Below the pieces are notes generated by a model. That model did no database searches and was not told the DNA's origin. It saw nothing but the letters and a program-made list of their open reading frames with translations. This document shows, piece after piece, positions 48,289 through 58,581 of a stretch of DNA of 64,000 nucleotides. The translations under genes and the position numbers were made by a program. This DNA is from Sipunculus nudus (Eukaryota; Annelida; Sipuncula; Golfingiida; Sipunculidae). Every line of letters begins with the position of its first letter. Position 1 is the stretch's first letter. The stretch is from positions 72,005,618 through 72,069,617 of the forward strand of contig CM049317.1 of the NCBI GenBank assembly GCA_026874595.1, given 5' to 3'.

Positions 48289-50068
48289 GTAAGGTCATTC
48301 GTACAAGGCTCTTCTTTGTGATACGGAAGGTTATCCAAAATCGGTCATTTAACATGTACCCATTATTATTTGAAGTCCTGCGAGGCATATTATCAAACGT
48401 CTTTATTAGTCTGCAACATTAAATGGCCAAGATGATGTTACATGAAGGGATAAACGTAACCATTCTCACTAAATATGCACACAGTCTAGTATTTAATTTT
48501 AAGTTTAAACATAAAAATAACCGCGATATTTACCCCTTCTTTATTCCTATCCATGCGAGTGGGCTGGATATCAACCCATGACCCATGATCAGATAAGTGA
48601 TATTTATTTGCCATTGCCATGGGGCACCTCTAATCTGATTTTCTGTTCAGACATGTTCCTCAATGCTACTGCACCGATGAACTATTCGACCGCAGTATCT
48701 TACTGCAGAGAGAGGGGAATGACTCTTCCTTCGACATTGTCGGAGACAGAACACAAGGCCCTGATGGAGCTTATGATCACAAGCGACACAAGCAAAGTGT
48801 GGCTGTCTGTGCAGCGTGAAATAACTGAAGAGTGGCTATCCGTTAATGGGTCTAAAGGTGAAACTGATTTCATAAAACGTTTTAAACATAGAGAATATCT
48901 ATATATTTAGTATTCGTGAGCATTTGGAGACACCATAAACGCTATTAACAAGTTATCATATATTGAAGCCATGCCTTTTTAGATAAACAATACGACTTTG
49001 AACACGACCTTTATAATTAATATGTTTTAAAAAATGCAGTATCAGTCTCGTGGGTAACACGACCACTCATTGGTTCATTCAAATTTTTTTTTCATATCAG
49101 AGGAGTCGATGTCGGGAGTGCAATTTCCTTCAAATAACGGGATGGGAAATAGGAAGTGTTTAGCAATAAGGAAACACGGAGCACGAAATATTCAAGCTGT
49201 TAACTGCTTTCATCCTGTCGACGGCGCAATCTGTTACAGGAAAGGTACGTACAATGAGAAATAAGAAATTGACTGTCATGTATTTTATGGTATAAAAACA
49301 ATAAACTATATGAAATCAAGTGTTTTGATGAACCAAAGAAAGTTTAACGATCCCTGAGTTTTTTTTCAGAATGTCGCATGTGTCTAGCATGGAACTGTGC
49401 TCGTGTTAAGAAAGGCTGTATATGGGTCATATTTAATGTACCAAACTGGTACGCTGGACGTTCTGAGTGTAGGGAAGCGGGAGCCGATCTGTGTATGTTA
49501 TCTGAAGTCTGGAAAGACAGTTTTTCTAAACTTAGAGTGGATGAAAGAAAAAAGGATTTTTGGGTTGGTTGGCGAAAAGATGATTGGATAATCAACACAG
49601 TAGATACAGGTATCAGTTGGAACATCACCGTAACTGAGCATAAAAAGTATTCAAATTATGCGTTAATAAGTGTCAATATGATTACCTGTTCAGTAACAAC
49701 CGACGAACTCGTAATATTGTCTAATTTATATTTAATAGTATAACAAATATAGGAATACAAAAAATGTCATATAAGGTCACATATACCATGTAGCTTAATT
49801 TGCATCTTTATGATTTTCAGTGCATAGATATCAAGTTGAGAATTATCTTGAAAAGGACAAAGATACGGAGTTCTCATGCGCAGTGATCGCGTTCTCGAAC
49901 CAAATTACTTGGAGGATGTATAACTGCAGTCTTTCTGCTGCGACTGTATGTCAAGTAAATACATCCAAATGTAGGTGTGAAATATAACCTGTTTTTATAA
50001 TACTTAAAAAAGAAACTCCTCCATTTCTTCGGCTTGCCAGTGCCAAAATAAACAATGTGATAAGTCAG
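48213..50068 (+). CDS. Receptor unit E: two-CTLD protein lacking membrane and tail exons
   Basis: Exons 1-5 (48213-48288, 48651-48857, 49101-49244, 49370-49609, 49821-49970) have good GT/AG sites, join in phase 1 and are open throughout. They encode a signal peptide and two CTLDs. CTLD1 has cysteines in SYC, KCLA, NCF and ICY; CTLD2 in EC, SC, NC and VCQ, the usual four-Cys pattern. No EPN/QPD or WND calcium-sugar motif is present, so canonical sugar binding is unlikely. An exon 6 remnant (about 50006-50068) has lost its acceptor and first codons. Exons 7 and 8 are missing because repeat M begins at 50115. If the exon 5 donor is not used, the frame adds CRCEI and stops at 49987, giving 277 residues, secreted. 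Otherwise it might splice into unit F. Extracellular recognition is the likely role; the ligand is unknown. Confidence 0.75.
48651..48857 (+). CDS. Unit E exon 2, CTLD1 N-half
   Basis: 207 nt, phase 1 at both ends. It holds the first CTLD helix motif NYSTAVSYCRERGMTLPS and the KVWLSVQREITEEWLSVNGS segment (the WIGL..W.W region of CTLDs). Possible N-glycosylation sites are NAT, NYS and NGS. Confidence 0.88.
49101..49244 (+). CDS. Unit E exon 3, CTLD1 C-half
   Basis: 144 nt, phase 1 at both ends. It contains the last three CTLD1 cysteines in GNRKCLAIRK, AVNCF and AICYRK. The donor is GGTACGT. Confidence 0.88.
49370..49609 (+). CDS. Unit E exon 4, Cys-rich linker and CTLD2 N-half
   Basis: 240 nt. 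It starts CRMCLAWNCARVKKGCIWV, with four cysteines as in long-form CTLDs, then WYAGRSECREAGADLCML and DFWVGWRKDDWIINT. The donor GGTATCAG differs slightly from the GGTATGAG seen in unit F. Confidence 0.86.
49821..49970 (+). CDS. Unit E exon 5, CTLD2 C-half
   Basis: 150 nt. It encodes RYQVENYLEKDKDTEFSC, then SNQITWRMYNCSLSAATVC, supplying three CTLD2 cysteines. The donor is TGTAGGTG; reading through it gives CRCEI and a stop at 49985-49987. Confidence 0.86.
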
Positions 50069-50114
50069 GTAACAAAAAACTCCTTGTCCTACATAAACCG
50101 TATTTCGCCAACTT

Positions 50115-50335
50115 AGGTAGCAACAGCTGCAGATTAATCATATGTCAGCTATGTGATGAATATGTCTGCCACATTTGGTGCAAAAAGCATCAGGTATTTT
50201 AAAGATATTTGGTAAAAGAATAGATTGAGAGCAAAATACAGTTTATATATAACACATTACATCAACATGTGTAACAACATGCTTAACAATAAGCTACCAT
50301 TGATTATCTATGTTTAACGGACTTCCTGTCAATCC
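50115..50335 (+). repeat. Dispersed repeat M, copy 3; junction of unit E with the unit F cassette
   Basis: Starts AGGTAGCAACAGCTGCAGAT directly after CGCCAACTT of receptor intron 6. In unit F the same CGCCAACTT (near 55789) continues as normal intron. 50114/50115 is therefore the duplication breakpoint, and the cassette offset is 4265 bp from 45850. Confidence 0.88.
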
Positions 50336-52503
50336 ACCGATGTCATATTCTGTCTGGAGTGTTCAGTGCCCGGAGGGTAAGGGTTAACGACATCAGGGAT
50401 GTGCAATATGACACCCGTGACAACTAGATAGTGCCTTATTCCATACCAGAAGGTTTAGGGTTAACCATATGTCGGGCATATAATGCAACCGATGTCAGGG
50501 CCTTTCTTTAGTATTCCATGCCCGAAGGGTTAGGGTAACAATCATCACGGACGGGTCATCTGACAACAGTGAAAAGCACATACTGCATTGTTCCATGCCC
50601 GAAGGGTAACGGTTATTCAAATGTCAAAAATATTATATGCCACCGATGTCATGGTTTGTCTGAAGTGTTATTTCATGCCCAAAGGGTTAGGGTTACCCTA
50701 ATATGAAAGACGGGTCAAATGACATCAGTGACAAGCAGATACTGCATTATTTCATGCCCGAAGGGTTTGGGTTACCGACATCAAGAACGTGCCATATGAC
50801 TTCAGTGACAAACACATATTGCGTTATTACATACACGAAGGGTTAGGGTAATTACCCAAACGTCGAAATATTATATGCCGCCGATGTCATGGTCTTAATT
50901 GCCTATGCCATGCCCGAAGGTTACCGATATAACGGACGTGTCAAATAGCATTGACCAGCAATTACAGCATTATTTCATGCTAGAATGGTTAGGGTTTCCC
51001 ATATGCCGGACATATTATAAGCCACCAATATCATGGTCTTTCTGGAGTATTCCATACTCGAAGGTTCGGGTTACCACATCACGTACGTGCATATGACAAC
51101 AGTGACAACAACTTACTGCATTATTCTATGCCCTAAGGGATAAGAGTTTCCGATATTTCGCCAATATTTTATGCCACCAATGTATGCCACCAATTATGCC
51201 ACTAATGTATGACGAACGTTTTATATGACACCAGTGACAAGCACTTACTGCATAATTCCAAGCCTGGAGGCTTAGAAATACCCATATCACGGACGTGTAA
51301 TATGCGAACAATATCATGGTCTTTCTGGAGCATTCCATGCCCGAAGGGTCAGGAATTATCCCTATCATGGACGAACCTGTCAAAGAAATATGCCTGCACT
51401 TTGCTATGCAAACAGATCCTGTTTTCTCGGGGATATTTGGTACTTTATTAAACAATAAGTATGCAGACACTAGACATATTACAGTTGACTGACTAGAACA
51501 TATTTTATTTAACAAAAAGCAAATATGAGATTTACCATCCAAGTGTCGACATATTATATGCCAACAATATCATGGTCTTTCTGGAGTATTCCATGCCCGA
51601 AGGGTCAGGGTTATCCCTATCATAGACGAACCATATGACACCAGTGACAAGCATTCACTGCATTTTCCATGCCCGGAAGGTAAGGGTTACCCATATCACG
51701 GACGTGAAATATGATATCAGTGACATGCATTTACTGTTTTATTCCATGCCCGGAGGGTTAGGGTTACCAATATGTCGGACATTTTATATACCACGACCAT
51801 CATGGACTAACTGGAGTATTCCATGCCTAAAGGGTTAATGTAACTAACATGACGGACGTGTCATACGACACCAGTGACAAGTACTTACTGCTTCATTTCA
51901 GGAACGTAATCCCCCAATATCATGGTCTTTCTGGAGTATTCCATGCAAGAAGGGTTAGGGTTACCGACATCAAGTACGAGCTATATGAGATCGGTGACAA
52001 ACACATATACCAGTATTCCATACCCAAAGGATAAGAGTTACCCTCAACAAGGACGTTTTATATGACACTAGTGACAAGTACTTAATACGTTTTTCAATGC
52101 CCAAACGATTAGGGTTACCCGGAAGAACGACGGGTCATATGACATCCGTGACAAGCATTCACTGCATTATTTCATGCCCAAAGGATTAGGGTTACCCACA
52201 ACAAGGACGTGTTATATGAAACTAGTGACAAGCACTTACTGCATTATTCCATGCCCGAGGGTAAGGGTTACCCATATATCGGACACATGTCACCAATGTC
52301 ATTGTCTTTCTTAAGTATTCCACAACTGAAAAGTTAGGGTTACCTCGGCATTGAAGTATCATACGACACCAGTGACAAACACATATTTCATTATTCCATA
52401 TGCGAAGGGTTAGGGCTACCCATATGTCGAAATATAATATACCGCCGATATTATAAGCCCCAATATTATGGTCTTTCTGGATTATTCCATGCAAGAAGGG
52501 TTG
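50336..52503 (+). repeat. Satellite B array upstream of unit F
   Basis: Same monomer family and starting order as 46061-47104 but about twice as long, with local reshuffling. It is interrupted at 51395-51545. Confidence 0.93.
51395..51545 (+). repeat. Non-satellite insert in satellite B
   Basis: Shares GGGATATTTGGTACT and ATGCAGACACTaGAcATATT, then ACAGTTGA and TCCAAGTG, with about 44860-44975 outside the cassettes. The flanking monomers are ordinary satellite B. Confidence 0.75.
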
Positions 52504-53315
52504 CTGTGTTACCGTGCTTCCTATCTCCTCCCTTAGTTATTTTGGTAGCAAATAACTGCTATTTGCGCGTGCGTGCATGGGGGCCCCTCTGGCCGGGCGC
52601 TCAGACCTCCACTCCCTCTCGACGCAGTTTGAACAATGCTTGCTATGCTACCATACTTCCTTCCCCCTTCAGTTATTTTTTTGGGGTAACAAATGGCTGC
52701 TATTTGCGCGTGTGTTTCACGGGACCCCTCTGCAATGCCGCTCTGAACTCCACTTCCGCTGCTGACAAGTTTTTTAATGCTTCCTATGCTAACATATTTC
52801 GAACCCCTCCTCATTTTTTTGTACCAAATGGCTCCTATTTTCGCGTGCGATTCATGACGTTCCCTCTGCGAGGCCGCTCTGAACACCACTTCCGCTGCCG
52901 ACAGGTATTTTTAATGCTTGCTATGCTACTATATTTCCCACCCCTTCCGCTTTTTTAGTGCCAAAGGGGTGCTATTTGTGCGTGCGATTCATTGCGGCCC
53001 CTCTGTAAGGCCGGTCTGTCCTCCAAACCCCTCTCCTTTGCCTGCAGTTTTTATACAATGCTTGCTATGTCACCATACTTCTACACCCCTCCCTATTTTT
53101 TTGGTACCAAATTCATGGGGACACTGAGACCTCTACTCCCCCCGGAGGCAGTTTTAACAATGCTTGCTATGCTACCATACTTCCTCTTCCCCGCCCCCGG
53201 TTTTTTATGGCAAGTAGCTGCTATTTGCGCGGGCGATTCATAGGGTCTTCTGCGAGGCCGCTTTGACCTCTACTCCCCCTGGCCACAATATGAACAATGC
53301 TTGCTATCCTACTCA
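52504..53315 (+). repeat. GC-rich minisatellite C upstream of unit F
   Basis: Six to seven units of about 125 bp match 47105-47890 unit by unit at many positions. The open frames that cross it on both strands are by-products of its GC content. Confidence 0.9.
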
Positions 53316-53447
53316 TTTTTCGTACCCGCAGTGAATTATTCGAGGAAGAAACGGCCTGCGAAAATCCAAAAAGTCTGATAAGCTCAATTACAGGCCGCTA
53401 CCGAAAAACCGACAGTTCACCGATAAATAATATCTATACACTTACAT

Positions 53448-53622
53448 GTTGTATTACATAACCATTATCATATCTGATTAATTATGTGGTTTTCTTGCTG
53501 TGTTTGGTAATTGGTTGTGTTAATACTTATCATATGACTCACATTAAGGCTGTTTATTTTACGAAATATTCAATAGAGAACAGTGGTATCATAACTGTGA
53601 CTGCAGTCGTTAATTTTAAAAT
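53448..53622 (+). promoter_or_regulatory. Candidate proximal promoter of unit F
   Basis: Contains TTGTATTACATAACCAT (one change from the other units) and the near-palindrome TGACTGCAGTCG about 25 bp before the ATG. It lies between minisatellite C and exon 1. Confidence 0.4.
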
Positions 53623-53698
53623 ATGGACCGAATCTTCTGCAATCTGTTCCTGTTTCTCAGTATAAATTATTTGAATCCTGCTCATGGTCAAATCAAAG
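53623..53698 (+). CDS. Unit F exon 1, signal peptide
   Basis: Encodes MDRIFCNLFLFLSINYL, then NPAHGQIK. The donor is GGTAAGG and the exit phase is 1. Confidence 0.88.
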
Positions 53699-54068
53699 GT
53701 AAGGTCATTGGTATAAATCTCTTCTCTTTTGAGATACGGAAGATTGTCCGAAATTGGTCATTTAATATGTTCCTGTTATTATTTTCTGTTATAAGTTTTG
53801 TGAGGCATATTATCAAACGTTTTTATTAGTCTTCCACATTAAATGGCCCGTTTAAAGTTACATGAAGGGATAAAAGTTACCATTCTTACTAAATATGGAC
53901 ACCGTCTAGCATTAAATATTATGTGTAAACATTAAAATAACTGCGGTACTCACTCCTTATTTATTCCTATCCAGGAGAGTGGGCTGGATATGAAACCATG
54001 ACTCTTTAAGATTAGTGATGTTTATTTGCCATTGCTATGGGGCACCTATATTCTTATTTTGTGTTCAG

Positions 54069-54258
54069 GCATGTTCCTCAATGCTACTGCACCGATGAAC
54101 TATTCGACCGCAGTATCTTACTGCAGTGAGAGGGGAATGACTCTTCCTTTGACATTTTGCCCTGATGGAGCTAATGACCACAAGCGACACAAGCAAAGTG
54201 TGGCTGTCTGTGCAGCGTGAAATAACTGAAGAGTGGCTATCCGTTAATGGATCTAAAG
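54069..54258 (+). pseudogene. Unit F exon 2 with a 17-bp deletion
   Basis: Opens normally (MNYSTAVSYCSERGMTLP). It then reads LTF and shifts frame where units E, G and H read TLSETEHKA-type codons. Both splice sites are intact. Confidence 0.92.
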
Positions 54259-54499
54259 GTGAAACTGATTTCATAAAACGTTTTAAACATAGAGAATATC
54301 TATATATTTAGTATTCGTGAGCATTTTGCGACACCCTAAACGCTATTAACAAGTTATCATAAATTGAAGCCATACCTTTTAGATAAACAATGCGACTTTG
54401 AACACGACCTTTATAATTAATATGTTTTAAAAAATGCAGTATCAGTCTCGTGTGTAACACGACCACTCCTTGGTTCATTCAATATTTTTTTCATATCAG

Positions 54500-54643
54500 A
54501 GGAGTCGATGTCGGGAGTGCAATTTCCTTCAAATAACGGGATGGGAAATAGGAAGTGTTTAGCAATAAGGAAACATGGAGCACGAAATATTCAAGCTGTT
54601 AACTGCTTTCATCCTGTCGACGGCGCACTCTGTTACAGGAAAG
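54500..54643 (+). CDS. Unit F exon 3, CTLD1 C-half
   Basis: 144 nt, almost identical to unit E exon 3, with ALCYRK in place of AICYRK. Both splice sites are canonical. Confidence 0.85.
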
Positions 54644-54768
54644 GTACGTACAATGAGAAATAAGAAATTGACTGTCATGTATTTTATGGTATAAAAACAA
54701 TAAACTATATGAAATCGAGTGTTTTGATGAACCAAAGAAAGTTTAACGATCCCTGAGTTTTTTTTCAG

Positions 54769-55008
54769 AATGTCGCATGTGTCTAGCATGGAACTATGCT
54801 CGTGTTAAGAAAGGCTGTATATGGGTCATATTTAATGTACCAAACTGGTACGCTGGGCGTTCTGAGTGTAGGGAAGCGGGAGCCGATCTGTGGATGTTAA
54901 CTGAAGTCTGGAAAGACAGTTTTTCTAAACTTAAAGTGGATGAAAGAAAAAAGGAGTTTTGGGTTGGTTGGCGAAAAGATGATTGGGTAATCGACACAGT
55001 AGATACAG
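54769..55008 (+). CDS. Unit F exon 4, linker and CTLD2 N-half
   Basis: 240 nt, open. CRMCLAWNYARVKKGC replaces one linker cysteine of unit E with Tyr. It then has SECREAGADLWMLTEVWKD and EFWVGWRKDDWVIDT. Confidence 0.87.
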
Positions 55009-55223
55009 GTATGAGTTGGAACATCACCGTAACTGAGCAAAAAAAAGCATTCAAATTATGCGTTAAAAGGTGCCAATATGATCACCTGTTCAGTAACAAC
55101 CGACGAACTAGTAATATTGTCTAATTTATATTTAAATAGTATAAAAAATATATGAATACAAAAGAAATGTCATATAAGGTCACATATACCATGTAGCTTA
55201 TGTTGCATCTTTATGGTTTTCAG

Positions 55224-55373
55224 TGCATAGATATCAAGTTGAGAATTATCTTGAAAAAGACGAAGAAACGGAGTTATCATGCGCAGTGATCGCGTTCTCG
55301 AACCAAATTACTTGGAAGATGTATAACTGCAGTCTTTCTGCTGCGACTGTATGTCAAGTAAATACATCCAAAT
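55224..55373 (+). CDS. Unit F exon 5, CTLD2 C-half
   Basis: 150 nt, open: KDEETELSCAVIAFSNQIT, then YNCSLSAATVCQV. The donor TGTAGGTG is the same as in unit E. Confidence 0.87.
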
Positions 55374-55673
55374 GTAGGTGTGAAATATTACCTGTTCTTA
55401 TTTTTCTTAAATACTCTGCATGAAATAATTTCATCAAATTTCATCAAAATTTCATTGTGCACTCCACTCTGAAATGAATTCCAAACACGACTTTTTATTT
55501 ACATCCCTCGTTAACTATTAAGCATGATGTCTGACATTTTCTCGTTCTTGCTGTGTTAATTCCGTAAAGCACTGTTATTTCAATTAAAGTGTTCGATTAC
55601 CTAGGAAGGCTTTACAGGATGGTTTTAAGAGACAGGTGAAAGGAATTTAAAAGATGCATAATGTAATTCACAG

Positions 55674-55751
55674 ACGAAGATGAGGCAGAAAAAAGAAACT
55701 CCTCTAATTCTTCGGCTTGCCAGTGCCAAAATAAACAATGCGATAAGTCAG
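55674..55751 (+). CDS. Unit F exon 6, stalk
   Basis: 78 nt encoding EDEAEKRNSSNSSACQCQNK followed by QCDKS. It is acidic, then Ser/Asn-rich with N-glycosylation sites, then has three cysteines that could pair between chains. Confidence 0.8.
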
Positions 55752-56438
55752 GTAACATAAAACTCCTTGTCCTACATAAACCGTATTTCGCCAACTTCAT
55801 ATATTTTGCATGTTTGTGTCTTTAAATTAAGCCGTCTATTCTACCGCCGTTAGCATATAAACATATAAATTGTGGTAAGAGAAAAATGTAACAAAGTTAT
55901 CAAGGAGTCCTTCATCCCTGATTTGAAATTAAGATCGCTGTTTATATTATGTTACCTTGCTGTGTTACATTAACATTATACGTGTCTTTGATGTATTTTC
56001 CCAATGTAACGTTTCGAAGTGTTAAATAGCTACATTCATGGATCCAAAGTCAAAATTCAAATATATGTGCGTTTTAATACAAACAGCTGTAACACTTCGT
56101 CTAGTAATTTGGTTAATTTACTAGTGACGTCATCCAAGCCGGCATTCGACTGAAATGTTACAACCCAGAAATATGTATGAACATCGTTCGTAATATATAT
56201 ATATAACACGGGTATACACGCTTTATACATATATACTCGTATCTTCTGTTGATGCCTTACATTGAGAGAACATTATGTAGGAATACATTTTAAATCATAC
56301 TACATCTTGATGTCTTTGTTGATATCAAGCGTACCGACTCTCTTGATTTGTTGTAAAACAATTAGACGGTGTTAAACGTAGGTTTATCTGTCCTCAAAAA
56401 AGCAACTCTCACAAAACTCTTATATCCCTTCGTTGTAG

Positions 56439-56541
56439 GCTCCTTGATGATAACAGTTTTACTGGGATGCCTCTGTCAAATCATGATAATATTAATAACC
56501 CTCGGATTCTATTTGTGCATCCGAAAAAGAAAGAGACTGAG
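56439..56541 (+). CDS. Unit F exon 7, transmembrane helix
   Basis: 103 nt. It encodes a hydrophobic span LMITVLLGCLCQIMIILITL, then GFYLCI, then a basic stop-transfer RKRKRLR. Entry phase is 1 and exit phase 2. There is no charged residue inside the helix, so pairing with an ITAM adaptor through a helix charge is not indicated. Confidence 0.85.
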
Positions 56542-56726
56542 GTAAACCTTATCCTTATAATTCACTTTACTTTGGACAATATATTTGTCAAACATATAAC
56601 AACAATCACGAATTAGTAAAAAAAAGTTTAAAGCTTTTAATTGTGTGCCTCATATACAGTAATTGTATTTACATTTAAATATCCAAAGCCTTAACATAAC
56701 AACCAACGATTTTATTTGAATTGCAG

Positions 56727-57039
56727 TCACTTTACCAAGCGGTATAGAGAAAGATTACATCCGCGTCACATCATGGAGCAGTTATATGACAAGCTGACCT
56801 GTTCACGTGACCGATCCAAAAACAGTCCAGCTAAGTCCAGTTTCGAGGAAATGAACAAAGAAATGCCAGTATACGCTGTGGTCAGGAAGAAGTCGAGAAA
56901 AGAAGAGGAAACGCCGGAGTCTGGAATCCATAGCACAACACTTGCCGTAGAAGATGATACCGGTGGCAACGAAGTGAGAAAATATGAGGAGAAGAAGATT
57001 CAATGGTGTCTGAGAGGGATAAATATGGCACCTATATAA
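56727..57039 (+). CDS. Unit F exon 8, cytoplasmic tail with tyrosine motifs
   Basis: The 103-residue tail starts SHFTKRYRERL. It carries QLYDKL and, 29 residues later, PVYAVV; both are YxxL/V motifs usable for SH2 recruitment or AP-2 sorting. A basic KKSRKEEE patch and KYEEKK follow, and it ends MAPI-stop. PVYAVV lacks the S/I/V/L residue two before Tyr of a strict ITIM; the unit D equivalent, SVYAVI, has it. Confidence 0.83.
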
Positions 57040-57098
57040 ATCTAGAGGAATGAACCCATATAACACTTTCAAGAATGAAGATATATTGTCCTTTGCTT

Positions 57099-58581
57099 AT
57101 GCGTAGTTCGTGATAAATTATCTTTTAGTTACAAGGATAATTGTGTTTCAACAACAGTTTCAGTTTGTTTGATATTTCTGTTATCCTATCAGCCTTTGAT
57201 ATATAAACTGTATATATAAAATATGTAAATATTTTTATTATGTGTTCATTTGTTACTATGTATGGAACATGTTTATGATTTCTAGAGTTGTTACAACAGT
57301 TTAGTCTTAAACCTACAAATATTTATATTTTTTCGGTTAAGATTATGACTAAATCTTAATTATATGTTTCAAAGACTTGTAAGCAACGAATGCAGATTTA
57401 TTTATTCAAAATATAAAAGTGAATGTATTGTGATGTATATAGGATGTCAATTAATCTATTCTGCTTAGTTGTGAGAAACCACACGTCTCAATGTCATATG
57501 TTTACATATGATAGCAACATATTGTTAATCATTCCTTATAACCACGGATAATTTTAAGAAAAGCTGCTGGTCATTGTGTACACAAGCAGAGTAATTTGAC
57601 AGCAATTACAGCATAAATAAAGAATCGTAATGCCATTGCATACCGGACCTCAATAAGCAATACTGACTCTGTATTACTTCTTAGATTTAGTCGGGATTTC
57701 TAAGGAAATATAAAGAAGAATAGGTCTTTTTCTATATCATGGATATATAAGCAGAAGGTACATGCAACAATCGCTAACTTCGTGCATAATTAGTTGATCG
57801 AATCCCATGGTTACTTTCCGCTTAATATTGGACGTTAATTAATTGATTATGATATATTGAAACTTACATTCTGCTTTGTAAATGTAATCGACGCTAGGTG
57901 GGATAAATTATATGTCCGCTGTAGCCTTGAGGTTATGTATATAATTATATTCAAATATAATATTCAAAGACAAAGTCATGCTTGTGAATAACCATGTCAG
58001 TACAAAATACACAACACAATACTGGATCCTTCGAAATCACCTGTTAACAACAACCCGTTATGGATAACAAATGTTTTGTGTAATAACTGTACATAAAACT
58101 ATAAAGGATACTGCACTGTCTCCTTGTTTTCAAGTCACTGTAACTATAGATAAGGTATATAATGGCATCTGATCAACTGATTTTAGTTTAACTATGACTT
58201 GATCCAACTTTCTCAGACCCCCCCCCCCCCCTCCCAAGCACGTAAGCATACACTTCTTCGATCCATGTTTTGGAGGCCTTAAATAGCTCTGGATTAATAA
58301 TAACAGATCTTGCATCCCTAGACAAATAGAGTACAGATAATACAAATAATATGTAGTTATATATTGAATATATTATCTGTTATTAATGAAACATTGCCAG
58401 TTCTACGGAAATAATATGACATATATAGCGTTACATAGTATAACCTCATATACTTTTTACGCACATGCCTAAAAAGACATATGAGACAGCTGAAAGAGGA
58501 CAGTAGTTTTAGTGTAAATGGAATATGTATTAGTTACATTTTTTTTATGTTTTTAGACGGAAAACATACCAAAAAATAAAT
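57099..58581 (+). repeat. Repeat R, copy 1 (receptor 3' flank)
   Basis: A 1483-bp copy starts ATGCGTAGTTCGTGATAAAT about 60 bp after the unit F stop. The first 250 bp differ from the other copies at many sites; the remainder is almost identical. It holds a C-run near 58219-58232. Distantly related flank follows unit D (24235-25700). No coding content. Confidence 0.95.

Larger units (their letters stand above)
53623..57039 (+). pseudogene. Receptor unit F: only complete eight-exon copy, frameshifted in exon 2
   Basis: Exons: 53623-53698, 54069-54258, 54500-54643, 54769-55008, 55224-55373, 55674-55751, 56439-56541, 56727-57039. All junctions are GT/AG; phases are 1 up to exon 7 and 2 into exon 8. 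The layout is signal peptide, CTLD1, Cys linker, CTLD2, stalk, one membrane helix and a tail with YDKL and YAVV motifs, giving a type I receptor. Exon 2 is 190 nt instead of 207. A 17-nt deletion in the TLSETEHKA region shifts frame and gives a stop at 54218-54220. The full-length protein is broken, but skipping exon 2 keeps frame (368 codons including the stop) and spares CTLD2, helix and tail. Everything downstream is clean, so the lesion is recent, is an allele, or is tolerated by skipping. Calcium-sugar motifs are absent. Confidence 0.85.

Noticed and set aside
52506-52958. 150-codon open frame and its 118-codon antisense partner
   Set aside because: Both cover GC-rich minisatellite C. 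Open frames on both strands follow from its composition and period.
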